64,000 nt of DNA from the NCBI GenBank assembly GCA_013205245.1, contig JABMNH010000064.1, positions 118,506 to 182,505 on the forward strand, written 5' to 3'. Below are positions 18,006 to 26,712 of the stretch, in pieces; the stretch's first letter is position 1, and the number at the start of each line of letters is the position of its first letter. The translations under genes and the position numbers were made by a program. A model generated the notes under the pieces. It did no database searches, was not told where the DNA came from, and saw only the letters and a program-made list of their open reading frames with translations. This stretch comes from Flavobacteriales bacterium. GTDB lineage: Bacteria > Bacteroidota > Bacteroidia > Flavobacteriales > Flavobacteriaceae.

Positions 18006-18013
18006 CAAAAATA
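18006..18013 (-). promoter_or_regulatory. -7 promoter motif (TATTTTTG on minus) for GH53-GH2
   Basis: The plus-strand sequence CAAAAATA is TATTTTTG on the minus strand, an exact -7 consensus, 23 bp before the GH53 start codon. Confidence 0.6.
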
Positions 18014-18026
18014 ATTTAATAATCAT

Positions 18027-18042
18027 ACCAGTACCTACCAGT
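18027..18042. promoter_or_regulatory. Direct repeat ACCAGT-N4-ACCAGT, candidate GntR operator
   Basis: Two ACCAGT copies start 10 bp apart (18027 and 18037), one DNA turn. They sit in the 92-bp divergent region at the -33 position of both the GH53 and the gntR promoters. The adjacent GntR protein is the obvious candidate ligand; this is inference. Confidence 0.55.
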
Positions 18043-18062
18043 TTTTAATTCAAATTTTTTTA

Positions 18063-18070
18063 TATATTTG
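18063..18070 (+). promoter_or_regulatory. -7 promoter motif (TATATTTG) for gntR
   Basis: Exact TAnnTTTG match ending only 4 bp before the gntR ATG at 18075, so the transcript would be nearly or fully leaderless. Confidence 0.6.
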
Positions 18071-18074
18071 CCTT

Positions 18075-19073
18075 ATGAGTTTTATATCTGTTAAAGAAAA
18101 ATTAAGTACACCTAAATACAAGCAAATTATCTTATCAATAGAACAAGCGCTTTTGGGTGGCACCTTAAAAAAAGGCGACCAGTTACCTTCGGTTAACAAT
18201 ATTAGAGATAAATTTTCACTATCGCGCGATACGGTATTAAAGGCGTTGAACGAGTTAAAAACAAGAGGTATTATTCAGTCTATTGCTGGCAAAGGTTACT
18301 ACATTATCAACGAAAACATTAATACTACTCAAAAGGTTTTTTTATTATTTGACGAATTAAATTCGTTTAAAGAAGATTTATACAACGCTTTTTTAAGTAA
18401 TCTCGATACAAATACCCAAGTAGATATTTATTTTCATCATTTTAATTATGATGTATTTAGCAAATTGATTTATGAGAGCATTGGCAACTACAATTACTAT
18501 GTGATTATGCCTGCCAATTTAAAACAAACCAATAAAATTCTTGAGAAATTACCCGCAGATAAAGTCTATATTTTAGATCAAACACACGACGAATTGACAC
18601 AATATTCGGGTATTTATCAGCCTTTTGAAAAAGACATTTTTAACAACCTTACCAAAGGATTAGATCTGATTAAAACCTATCAAAAACTCATCTTGCTTTT
18701 TCAAGAACAAAAACAACCACAAGGCATGCTGCTGGGATTTAAATCTTTTTGCGAACAAAACAATCTTGATCACGAAGTGGTAAATAACCTACAAAACAGA
18801 ACGCCTAAAACGGGAGAAATTTACTTAATTCCCGATGACCGAAATTTGATAGTCATCCTAAAAAAAATAAAAGAAGCCCAATTAAAATTGGCAAAAGACA
18901 TTGGAATTATATCGTATAACGATACCATATTAAAAGAAATTGTTGAGGGTGGTATTACCACCATTTCAACCGATTTCAATAAAATGGGCGCGCAATTGGC
19001 TCAGATGATTAACAATAAAATGACACTTAAAATTGAAAATCCGAGTACTTTAATATTAAGGCATTCGTTATAA
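18075..19073 (+). CDS. GntR-type regulator with sugar-sensor domain
   Basis: Transcriptional regulator of 332 residues. A GntR winged helix occupies about residues 12-78 (YKQIILSIEQALLGGTLKKGDQLPSV..., FSLSRDTVLKALNELKTRGII). A long C-terminal domain resembles the periplasmic-binding-protein fold used by LacI (VFLLFDELNSFKEDLYNAFLS, IGIISYNDTILKEIVEGGITTIS), as in AraR-like hybrids. It heads the operon with symporter and galT and is divergent from GH53-GH2. It probably senses galactose or a galacto-oligosaccharide and controls both directions through the repeat at 18027-18042. Confidence 0.87.
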   Translation: MSFISVKEKLSTPKYKQIILSIEQALLGGTLKKGDQLPSVNNIRDKFSLSRDTVLKALNELKTRGIIQSIAGKGYYIINENINTTQKVFLLFDELNSFKEDLYNAFLSNLDTNTQVDIYFHHFNYDVFSKLIYESIGNYNYYVIMPANLKQTNKILEKLPADKVYILDQTHDELTQYSGIYQPFEKDIFNNLTKGLDLIKTYQKLILLFQEQKQPQGMLLGFKSFCEQNNLDHEVVNNLQNRTPKTGEIYLIPDDRNLIVILKKIKEAQLKLAKDIGIISYNDTILKEIVEGGITTISTDFNKMGAQLAQMINNKMTLKIENPSTLILRHSL

Positions 19074-19115
19074 ATAAATTAGAAAATCGAATCAAAAACT
19101 TTTAAAAATTAATCT

Positions 19116-20702
19116 ATGCAGTTCATTACATTTTTAGGATTTACCCTTTTAGTTGCTTTAATATCTTATATCAAAAGCAGAAAAACAGACGAAAACACCT
19201 CAGATGGCTATTTTTTAGGTGGCAGAAGTTTAACAGGTGTTGTCATTGCCGGATCTTTATTACTCACCAATTTATCTACTGAGCAAATTGTAGGGCTTAA
19301 CGGATCTGCTTTTAAAGAGGGTATTTTAGTAATGGCTTGGGAGACTTTAGCAGCTATTGCTATGGTAATCACAGCCGTATTTTTATTGCCACGCTATTTA
19401 AAAGGTGGCATCACAACGGTTCCTCAGTTTTTAGAACTCAGATATGATAAAGTTACTAAAACCATTACTTCTGCACTATTTTTAAGTGGCTATGTTATTG
19501 TACTGCTTCCAATTGTATTATATTCTGGCGCACTGGCTCTAAGTTCTATGTTTAATATTCCCGAATTATTAGGTGTCTCTAAGACTACCGCTTTGTGGAT
19601 TACCGTTTGGGGAATTGGAATTGTTGGATCAATTTACGCCATTTTTGGAGGCTTAAAAGCGGTTGCCGTTTCCGACACTATTAACGCTGTCGGTTTATTA
19701 ATAGGGGGATTACTAATCCCTTTTTTCGGACTCCTTGCCATTGGTAACGGAAGTTTGGGTGAAGGCATTACAACTTTAATGCAATCTAACCCAGAAAAAT
19801 TTAAATCGCTTGGCGGTTCAGATTCATCTATTCCTTTAGGAACAATCTTTACAGGGATGATGCTGGTACAGTTATTTTATTGGGGTACAAACCAAGCCAT
19901 TATTCAACGTGCTTTGGGTGCTAAAAATTTAAAAGAAGGTCAAAAAGGTTTATTATTGGCCTCATTTATTAAAATATTGGGGCCGCTTATTGTTGTCCTT
20001 CCGGGGATTATTGCCTATCACATGTTTGGAGATACTATAACAAATGCCGATGAGGCTTACCCGATGTTAGTGACTAAAGTATTGCCTACTGCTTTAGTAG
20101 GATTTTTTGCTGCTGTGTTATTCGGTGCCATATTAAGTTCATTCAATTCGGCTTTAAACAGCTCTGTAACTTTGTTTGGAATTGATATCTATAAATCACA
20201 TTTTAATCGTGATGCTTCAGAAAAGAAAGTAGTTAAAGTAGGTAAAATATTTGGCGTATTCCTAGCGCTTTTATCCATGTTTATAGCGCCGCTAATTGCC
20301 AATGCGCCAAATGGATTGTTTGGTTATTTGCAAGAGGTAAATGGTTGTTACAGCATTCCTATTTTAACCATTATTGTGGTTGGTTATTTAACAAAATATG
20401 TGCCAGCCATTGCGGCAAAAGTCGCTATTATTTCGGGTGTTGTTTTGTATAGCATCAGTCAGTTTATTTTAAAACCATTTGTTGTAGGGCCCGATAATTA
20501 CCCTCATTTTTTACATGTGATGGCCATTCTATTCGTATTGAATGTGTTGATAATGTTAGTTATAGGTAAGTTATATCCTCGTAAAGAAGCTTTTAAGCTA
20601 CAATACACCAAACAAGTAGATATTACAACTTATAAACATTTAAATGTTGTTGGCATCATAATTTGTCTAATTGTATTGGGCATCTATATTTATTTTGCTT
20701 AA
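19116..20702 (+). CDS. Sodium/solute symporter (SSS family), probable galactose carrier
   Basis: Inner-membrane Na+-coupled symporter of 528 residues with about 14 hydrophobic segments. Family features include the early DGYFLGGRSLTGVVIAGSLLLTNLSTEQIVGLNG, the AIFGGLKAVAVSDTINAVGLLIGG helix and GAILSSFNSALNSSVTLFGID, all typical of SGLT-like sugar carriers. It follows gntR by 42 bp. The natural C-terminus (LGIYIYFA) is present, so it is complete despite a deleted galK immediately downstream. Galactose as substrate is inferred from galT and the galactanases. Confidence 0.88.
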   Translation: MQFITFLGFTLLVALISYIKSRKTDENTSDGYFLGGRSLTGVVIAGSLLLTNLSTEQIVGLNGSAFKEGILVMAWETLAAIAMVITAVFLLPRYLKGGITTVPQFLELRYDKVTKTITSALFLSGYVIVLLPIVLYSGALALSSMFNIPELLGVSKTTALWITVWGIGIVGSIYAIFGGLKAVAVSDTINAVGLLIGGLLIPFFGLLAIGNGSLGEGITTLMQSNPEKFKSLGGSDSSIPLGTIFTGMMLVQLFYWGTNQAIIQRALGAKNLKEGQKGLLLASFIKILGPLIVVLPGIIAYHMFGDTITNADEAYPMLVTKVLPTALVGFFAAVLFGAILSSFNSALNSSVTLFGIDIYKSHFNRDASEKKVVKVGKIFGVFLALLSMFIAPLIANAPNGLFGYLQEVNGCYSIPILTIIVVGYLTKYVPAIAAKVAIISGVVLYSISQFILKPFVVGPDNYPHFLHVMAILFVLNVLIMLVIGKLYPRKEAFKLQYTKQVDITTYKHLNVVGIIICLIVLGIYIYFA

Positions 20703-20896
20703 CCAAAGAAAATCAATCTGTAATCGGTGCACGGGTGATGGGTGGTGGCTTTGGTGGCTGTACCATTAACATTGTTGAAAAAGACCATGCCGATGATTTT
20801 ATAAAAAGTGTTTCCGAAGCTTATAAAAACAAGCTTAACATTAATTGTTCTGCCTATTTTGACAATATTTCAAACGGAACACATTTAGTAAATTAA
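20699..20896 (+). pseudogene. galK: Galactokinase C-terminal remnant
   Basis: About 63 codons match the C-terminal end of galactokinase: ENQSVIGARVMGGGFGGCTI at its start contains the GHMP-kinase motif 3 GGGFGG (20741-20761), followed by a normal-looking tail and a TAA at 20894. The roughly 320 residues that should precede it, including the sugar-binding N-terminus and ATP-binding motif 2, are absent. The fragment begins in another frame right at the stop codon of the symporter (20700-20702), with no start codon or ribosome site of its own. The picture is an internal deletion fusing symporter end to galK end. The operon position is the standard one for galK beside galT. Confidence 0.88.
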
Positions 20897-20923
20897 GAGT
20901 AGCTATCATTAAAAATATAAAAA

Positions 20924-21964
20924 ATGGATTTAGATTTTCAAAATTACGCGCACAAACGCTATAACATTCTAACAGGAGAATGGGTTTTAGTATCACCTCA
21001 TCGCGCTAAGCGTCCTTGGCAAGGGCAAAACGAAATAGTAGCTGTTTCTAAAAGGCCCACGCACGATAAAGATTGTTACCTCTGTGCTGGAAACACCCGT
21101 GCCAATGGTGAGAAAAATCCTGATTATCAAGATGTTTTTGTGTTTGACAATGATTTTGCTGCCCTTCAAAAAGATTCAAAAATATTTTATATGCGCAAAG
21201 GATTATTGCAAATGCAAAGCGAACAAGGTATTTGCAAAGTCATTTGTTTTAGTCCAGACCATTCTAAAAGTCTGGCAGATATGTCGGTTCAAGCTATTGA
21301 AAAAGTGGTTCAAACTTGGCGGCAAGAGTATTTAATTTTAGGTGCAGAACCCGCTATTAATTATGTTCAAATATTTGAAAATAAAGGGGCTGTTATGGGA
21401 TGTAGCAATCAACATCCGCACGGACAAATATGGAGTCAATCTTCGTTACCAAATGAAGTTGTAAAAAAGAATAAGTTTCAAAAACGTTATTTTAAAAGCA
21501 ATCATAAAACGCTTTTGGGCGTCTATCTCAAACAAGAACTAAAAAAACAAGAACGCATTATTTTTGAAAATGAAGCCTTTGTGGTTTTAACACCTTTTTG
21601 GGCCGTTTGGCCGTTTGAAACGATGATTGTTCCCAAAAAAGCACAACAAGACATCAGCCAATTATCTGCAACTGAAATCACATTATTTGCCGAAGCTATT
21701 TCGGTATTGACAAAAATTTACGACAAACTTTTTGACATCTCATTTCCTTACTCAAGTGGCATTCATCAAGCGCCAACCAACGGCAAAAACAATACGCATT
21801 GGCATTGGCATATGAGTTTTTACCCACCTTTATTGCGAAGCGCTACCGTTAAAAAATTTATGGTGGGATACGAAATGTTTGGCTCGCCACAACGTGATTT
21901 TACATCCGAAACAGCTGCCAACATGTTGAAAGAACTTTACGAAACACATTTTAAAACAACCTGA
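20924..21964 (+). CDS. galT: Galactose-1-phosphate uridylyltransferase
   Basis: Leloir-pathway enzyme transferring UMP from UDP-glucose to galactose-1-phosphate in the cytoplasm. It has 346 residues, the normal class I length. The active site reads CSNQHPHGQIW with His164-Pro-His166; His166 is the expected uridylylated nucleophile. Zinc-site features include CYLC near residue 49. The N-terminal RRYNILTGEWVLVSPHR-like segment (HKRYNILTGEWVLVSPHRAK) is diagnostic. It lies 27 bp after the galK remnant and 11 bp before the GH-A gene, and is itself intact. Confidence 0.96.
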   Translation: MDLDFQNYAHKRYNILTGEWVLVSPHRAKRPWQGQNEIVAVSKRPTHDKDCYLCAGNTRANGEKNPDYQDVFVFDNDFAALQKDSKIFYMRKGLLQMQSEQGICKVICFSPDHSKSLADMSVQAIEKVVQTWRQEYLILGAEPAINYVQIFENKGAVMGCSNQHPHGQIWSQSSLPNEVVKKNKFQKRYFKSNHKTLLGVYLKQELKKQERIIFENEAFVVLTPFWAVWPFETMIVPKKAQQDISQLSATEITLFAEAISVLTKIYDKLFDISFPYSSGIHQAPTNGKNNTHWHWHMSFYPPLLRSATVKKFMVGYEMFGSPQRDFTSETAANMLKELYETHFKTT

Positions 21965-21975
21965 ATTTTACACAT

Positions 21976-24594
21976 ATGTTATTCAAATTTTTAGAACATA
22001 AATATCAAAAAGTAAAGGTACTTGCGGCTATTGTGTTACTTTGTTTGTTAACCACATTAAATTCAGAAGCTCAAAAACACACATCTAAAAACGATGTTTA
22101 TGTCGATAAAAATGGCGTAATGAGATGGGGTCAAAACCACAAAGAAGTTCATGGTTTTGGCGTGAATTATACCGCCCCTTTTGCCCACGCTTATCGTTCG
22201 GCAAAGCGTATGAATATCGATATTAAAAAAGCCATTGATGATGATGTGTATCATTTTTCAAGACTCGGTTTCGATTTGTTTCGCATTCATGTTTGGGATA
22301 CTGAAATTAGTGACACATTAGGAAATTTAATTAACAACGCCCATTTAGATGCCTTTGATTACTTGCTTAAAAAATTAAAGGAGAAACACATCAATTACGT
22401 GCTAACGCCCATTGCTTATTGGGGAAATGGTTGGCCAGAGCCTGATGAAAATACACCAGGGTTTTCGCATAAATATGGCAAAGATAAAAGTCTTACAAAC
22501 CCAAAGGCCATCAAGGCACAAAAAAAATATTTACACCAATTTTTAAATCACGTCAATCCCTACACGGGTGTTGCCTATAAAGACGACCCAAATATCATCG
22601 CTTTTGAAATTAGCAACGAACCACATCATCGTGGTGATTCTGCTGCGGTAACAAAATTTGTAAAAGGCATGCTTAACGCGATGCGTAAAACAGGCACAAA
22701 AAAACCAATTTTTTACAATGTGAGTCATGCCATCTATTTTGCTGACGCCTATTTTAAAGCAGGGATAAATGGTGGTACGTTTCAGTGGTATCCCACAGGA
22801 TTGGGTTACCAACAAGAATTATCGGGGAATTTATTGCCCAATGTTAACGATTACAACATCCCTTTTGAAAATACCATTAAAAAATATCATGGCGCTAAAT
22901 TGGTTTACGAATTTGATGCTGCCGATGTTGGTAAATCTTATATTTATCCAGCTATCGCTCGCAGTTTTAGAACAGCTGGCATTCAAATTGCCACACATTT
23001 TGCTTATGACCCTACTTTTTTGGCTTCTAGCAATACCGAATACAACACGCATTATATGAATTTGGCTTATGCGCCTCAAAAAGCGCTAAGTTTGATGATT
23101 GCTTCAAAAGTTTTTCATCAAATCCCAATGTATAAAGACTTTGGTTTGTATCCAGAAAATATGAAGTTTGACGCATTTAAGGTCGACTATAAAAACGACC
23201 TTGCCCAGTTCAATGCCGATAACAGCTTTATTTATACAAATAATACAAATTCAAATCCGGTAAACGAAACTGATTTAAAACAAATCGCAGGATTTGGTAA
23301 CTCTAAACTGGTGCAATATCAAGGTGCTGGCGCTTATTTTTTAGACAAAATTAACGATGGTTTGTGGCGTTTAGAGGTCATGCCAGATGCTATTTGGGTA
23401 GCCGATCCGTTTGGCAGGAATAGCCCAAATAAACCCGTTGGCGTGATTAAATGGAACGCTTGGCCTATGACTATTAAGCTTAATGATTTAAGCTCAAATT
23501 TTGAAATATCGGCTATTAACGATGGTAATTCGTTTTTACCTCAAGTTGATAAATCGACTTTTATTATCAAGCCTGGCACGTATATGCTTAGCAAAAAAGG
23601 TGTCTCAAAAACTTGGTTACCAATAGATGTGTGGAAAGACCAAATCTTGAAAGATTTTTATGCCCCACAAAGCAATGTAACCAAAATCTATTTAAAACAC
23701 ATTCCTGTAAAAGAAGCTACAGCACAAACCGATTTAACGGTAGAAATGCAATTAGTCGCATCACAAAACCCAACCGACGTTTCATTGTGGGTGTATAGCG
23801 GTTATCGTACCGAAAAAATTAAAATGGAAATGAGTCGCGCTTATCATTACGCAGCTAAGATTCCTGCGGCAATGGTAAAAGAAGGCTATTTAAAATATCA
23901 AATTGTGGTTAAAGATACTTTAGAAACCATGACTTTTCCAGCTGCAAAAGAAGGAACGCCTTTTGCATGGGATTTTTATGATCGCAGTACCTACGAGGTT
24001 CGCGTAGTTTCTCCTACCAACCCAATCTATCTTTTCAATGCCAAAACAGATGCCAATTTGTTGGTAAAATCATGGCGAAAATCATTTAAACTCATACCAA
24101 CTAAAAATGACGATGAAGCCGAATATGATATGAATATCGAAAAATTGTTTGTGGTTGATAATGAAAATATAAATGCCAAACCACGTTACGATTATTCCTT
24201 TAAGCAATTTATCATAGATAAAATTAAAGGTCGGAAATCAGATCTTTCTTTAAAAGAAAAATTGGTGTTTTACGGACATGCACTCAATAACAAGCCTTGT
24301 AAATTACAAGTGGCTTTTGTTTTAAAAAACGGAGCTTCGTTTGGAACGATTCTGGATATGGGTGTCGGAACAAAAGCTTATAAAATTGATTTGAGAGATT
24401 TAAAACCTGTAAAAACAGTGACCTTGCCAAGACCATATCCCGGCTTTTTACCCTATTATCTAAAACACAATATCACTTCTGAATTTGATATTAATAATAT
24501 TGAAAGCATCCAGTTTTCGATAGGTCTTGGCATTCCTGAAAGTCAAATACAAGATAAGCACGGTATCGGCATCATTAGTATGTGGTTAGAATAG
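21976..24594 (+). CDS. Exported clan GH-A glycoside hydrolase (GH5-like or related family)
   Basis: An 872-residue exported enzyme with an N-terminal signal (VLAAIVLLCLLTTLNSEAQ). A TIM barrel covers about residues 50-400 (HGFGVNYTAPF, DLFRIHVWD). Likely acid/base is Glu215 in AFEISNEPHH and nucleophile Glu312 in KLVYEFDAADV; these NEP and E positions are typical of clan GH-A. Beta-sandwich domains fill the rest. Its place in a galactan/galactose operon suggests a beta-galactosidase or galactanase; GH5 or a newer galactosidase family such as GH147 are possible, but I cannot assign the family from motifs alone. Confidence 0.75.
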   Translation: MLFKFLEHKYQKVKVLAAIVLLCLLTTLNSEAQKHTSKNDVYVDKNGVMRWGQNHKEVHGFGVNYTAPFAHAYRSAKRMNIDIKKAIDDDVYHFSRLGFDLFRIHVWDTEISDTLGNLINNAHLDAFDYLLKKLKEKHINYVLTPIAYWGNGWPEPDENTPGFSHKYGKDKSLTNPKAIKAQKKYLHQFLNHVNPYTGVAYKDDPNIIAFEISNEPHHRGDSAAVTKFVKGMLNAMRKTGTKKPIFYNVSHAIYFADAYFKAGINGGTFQWYPTGLGYQQELSGNLLPNVNDYNIPFENTIKKYHGAKLVYEFDAADVGKSYIYPAIARSFRTAGIQIATHFAYDPTFLASSNTEYNTHYMNLAYAPQKALSLMIASKVFHQIPMYKDFGLYPENMKFDAFKVDYKNDLAQFNADNSFIYTNNTNSNPVNETDLKQIAGFGNSKLVQYQGAGAYFLDKINDGLWRLEVMPDAIWVADPFGRNSPNKPVGVIKWNAWPMTIKLNDLSSNFEISAINDGNSFLPQVDKSTFIIKPGTYMLSKKGVSKTWLPIDVWKDQILKDFYAPQSNVTKIYLKHIPVKEATAQTDLTVEMQLVASQNPTDVSLWVYSGYRTEKIKMEMSRAYHYAAKIPAAMVKEGYLKYQIVVKDTLETMTFPAAKEGTPFAWDFYDRSTYEVRVVSPTNPIYLFNAKTDANLLVKSWRKSFKLIPTKNDDEAEYDMNIEKLFVVDNENINAKPRYDYSFKQFIIDKIKGRKSDLSLKEKLVFYGHALNNKPCKLQVAFVLKNGASFGTILDMGVGTKAYKIDLRDLKPVKTVTLPRPYPGFLPYYLKHNITSEFDINNIESIQFSIGLGIPESQIQDKHGIGIISMWLE

Positions 24595-24764
24595 TTATTT
24601 CTATCAAAAATATTTAAAAAAGCATAACAGAAAAACCCAACTAAATAACAAATAGTTTTTGTGGTCATTTAACCTTTTTTACATTAATCTGTTGAGGTTT
24701 ACCTAAATAATAAACAAAAATTTGTATATTATTTATTACCTTCGTAGAATCAAACCAACTAAAG

Positions 24765-24772
24765 TAATTTTG
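24765..24772 (+). promoter_or_regulatory. -7 promoter motif (TAATTTTG)
   Basis: Exact TAnnTTTG match with TTCG at 24741-24744 about 20 bp upstream. The ATG at 24775 starts only 2 bp later, so transcription would start at or inside the start codon. The remainder of 24595-24764 shows no gene. Confidence 0.45.
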
Positions 24773-24774
24773 AC

Positions 24775-25999
24775 ATGAAAAAAATTATTCTTGTAGCCTT
24801 CTTGGCACTAAGTACAGGAAGCATTTTAAGCCAATCTAGAAACAGATATGGCTTTGGTTAATTTTAATAAAGCTCTCCAACTTATAGATACCATAACAAC
24901 TTCAGACGTTGCCAGATTGGGAGTTTTAATCCATTACGAATTAAGAGATTATAAAGAAGCCCATGAATTTGCCACACAATATTTTTTATTGGTAAAAAAT
25001 AAACGCTCAGAAGACTATCAAAAAGTATTAGAATTATATGTTGATATTAAAGACGAGTTAGATTTACAACTTGCCGAAGAACAAAAATTAGAAGCAGAGC
25101 GTCTGGCCAAAGAAAAGGAAGCGCGGCGTTTAGATTCTTTAAATTTGGCATGGAAAAATCAAGCTGAAACTATGGCTATTAAAGCCGACAGTATTTATGC
25201 TTTTGATAAAAATAATTTGGCACTATTTAAAAGCGGTGGCAACTTTGGTGTTGTAAATGATACTGGTATTATTTTAATTGAAGCAGACGCATACAAGGCT
25301 GCTTATCATTTTGACGGCTATTTTATTTTGATGAATAAAAACCTAAACCCCAACAAAATTTATTGCTATAGTAGCGTTACCAAAAAGGGTTATAAATTAC
25401 CAGATGTTTCAGAATTTAATCCTTTAGCCACGCATTATGGTCAAGTTATGTTACCTCGGGGCAACAATAAATTAATTGCATATCCAAATAATAGCTTAAA
25501 AGTGTTGGTGTTTGACTTACTCCTGCAAAAATTCACATCAACCGATGATGGAAAATCACTTTTTAAAGATTTAGAAAAGAAAAAAGCAATTTCAAATTAC
25601 AACAAAGATGGTGAGGTTAAAATTAGTAAGAAATGGTATCGCTTTGGAGGCATTGTAGGGGGCGGTATCAGCCCACTTTATAATGCCGATTATTCTCTTT
25701 TTGGATATATATGTGCTATCGATGGCCGTTTATTAACCTATGATTTTTACAATTATATAGGGGCTTTTTACAATGAAAAATTACAAGTTTTAACAAATGG
25801 AGAACCCAATTGGATAAATCAAAATGGCACAAAAGTAACTGCGCCTACTAATGAAAATGGTGTTTATAGTGGCGCTTCAAAAATCGGAAAATCAGATTTA
25901 GGCAATTATATATTTTATCAAACGATAGATGGTAAAAAAATGATTGTTTCTGGTGACAAAAAACTCTTAAATCAAACCGACTTTATTAAAAGCAATTAA
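24775..25999 (+). pseudogene. Hypothetical exported repeat protein, apparent N-terminal frameshift
   Basis: An ATG at 24775 encodes a good signal peptide (MKKIILVAFLALSTGSILSQ) but this frame stops after 28 codons at 24859-24861. The long frame, open from 24830 and with its first ATG at 24848, encodes 383 residues with no signal peptide of its own. It begins with TPR-like helices (ALVNFNKALQLIDTI, YKEAHEFATQYFLLV), then a charged coil (EEQKLEAERLAKEKEARRLD), then a beta-rich domain faintly like WG repeats (LALFKSGGNFGVVNDTGIILIEAD). The two pieces join if the frame shifts by one base near 24832-24840. It may be a real lesion or a sequencing error; alternatively the cytoplasmic form from 24848 is the product. 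Function unknown. Confidence 0.65.
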
Positions 26000-26006
26000 A
26001 TTAAAA

Positions 26007-26548
26007 CTACTTTTTTGAAGCTAAGACAATATCATTTGAGTCTTTAACTAAAAGCATAAATAGCTTTTTATTTTGAGCGTTTATTTTGTTTTCAATACCT
26101 AAAACCAAATTTTTATAAAGTTTTTTAACTTTACCATTGTGTTTTATAAAAAGATCTTTAGGGGTGGTACTCAATTTCTTGCCGTTTTTAATAAAGTTTC
26201 CAAATTCATAATGCATAACATAATGAGCGTAAAAAAAACTGCTTTTTAGCGTAAAATCCAGATCATACACATTTTTAATGCCACCTCTTATGGGGGTCCC
26301 CACACATCTTTTGCAATACCAGAAATATTAATTTCCTCATTTACAATACTAGATATTTTTCTTTTATCTATAGAATCATGTATTGTTTTTAGCCATTCTA
26401 CTGTGTTATTATACTGATTAGTGGTTGGTATTAAAGCCGTTTGAAAACTGGCTTCTGATACAGCAGATGGTTGCAACTTTAAAATGCTTTGTTGGGTATA
26501 GCCAAAAAAGCTATTTATAAATAAACCTAAAATAAGTAATTTATTCAT
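26007..26548 (-). pseudogene. Hypothetical exported protein split by a frameshift in a C-run
   Basis: The N-terminal piece (26288-26548) has a signal peptide (LLILGLFINSFFGYTQQ) and ends ...SGIAKDVWGPP followed by TAA. The C-terminal piece (26007-26303) begins in the next frame and continues IRGGIKNVYDLDFTLKSSFFY. The frames overlap at a run of five C (minus strand) at about 26295-26299; one extra C would join them as WGPPIRGG into a protein of about 180 residues. This is the signature of a one-base homopolymer indel. I do not recognise the family. It is convergent with the other damaged gene 7 bp away. Confidence 0.7.
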
Positions 26549-26680
26549 GGTGTTAAACTTTGCTATATGCTTACAATTATTGTTGTGTATATAAAAAAAT
26601 TGTTAAACCATGTACCCTGCTTTTTAAATTTTATAAGCGTTTAAATATTTCATGAAGTCTTATTAGTTCTAAATTTCCCC

Positions 26681-26688
26681 TAATTTTG
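26681..26688 (+). promoter_or_regulatory. -7 promoter motif (TAATTTTG) for pabB
   Basis: Exact TAnnTTTG match 25 bp before the TTG start at 26713 and 46 bp before the alternative ATG at 26734. Confidence 0.55.
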
Positions 26689-26712
26689 TCAAAAATTTTA
26701 GTTTAGACTATT

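Noticed and set aside
20663..20896. Intact small gene of 77 codons starting inside the symporter
   Set aside because: Only the part from about 20699 resembles galactokinase; the upstream ATG is in an alternative frame of the symporter, so it is a deletion remnant.
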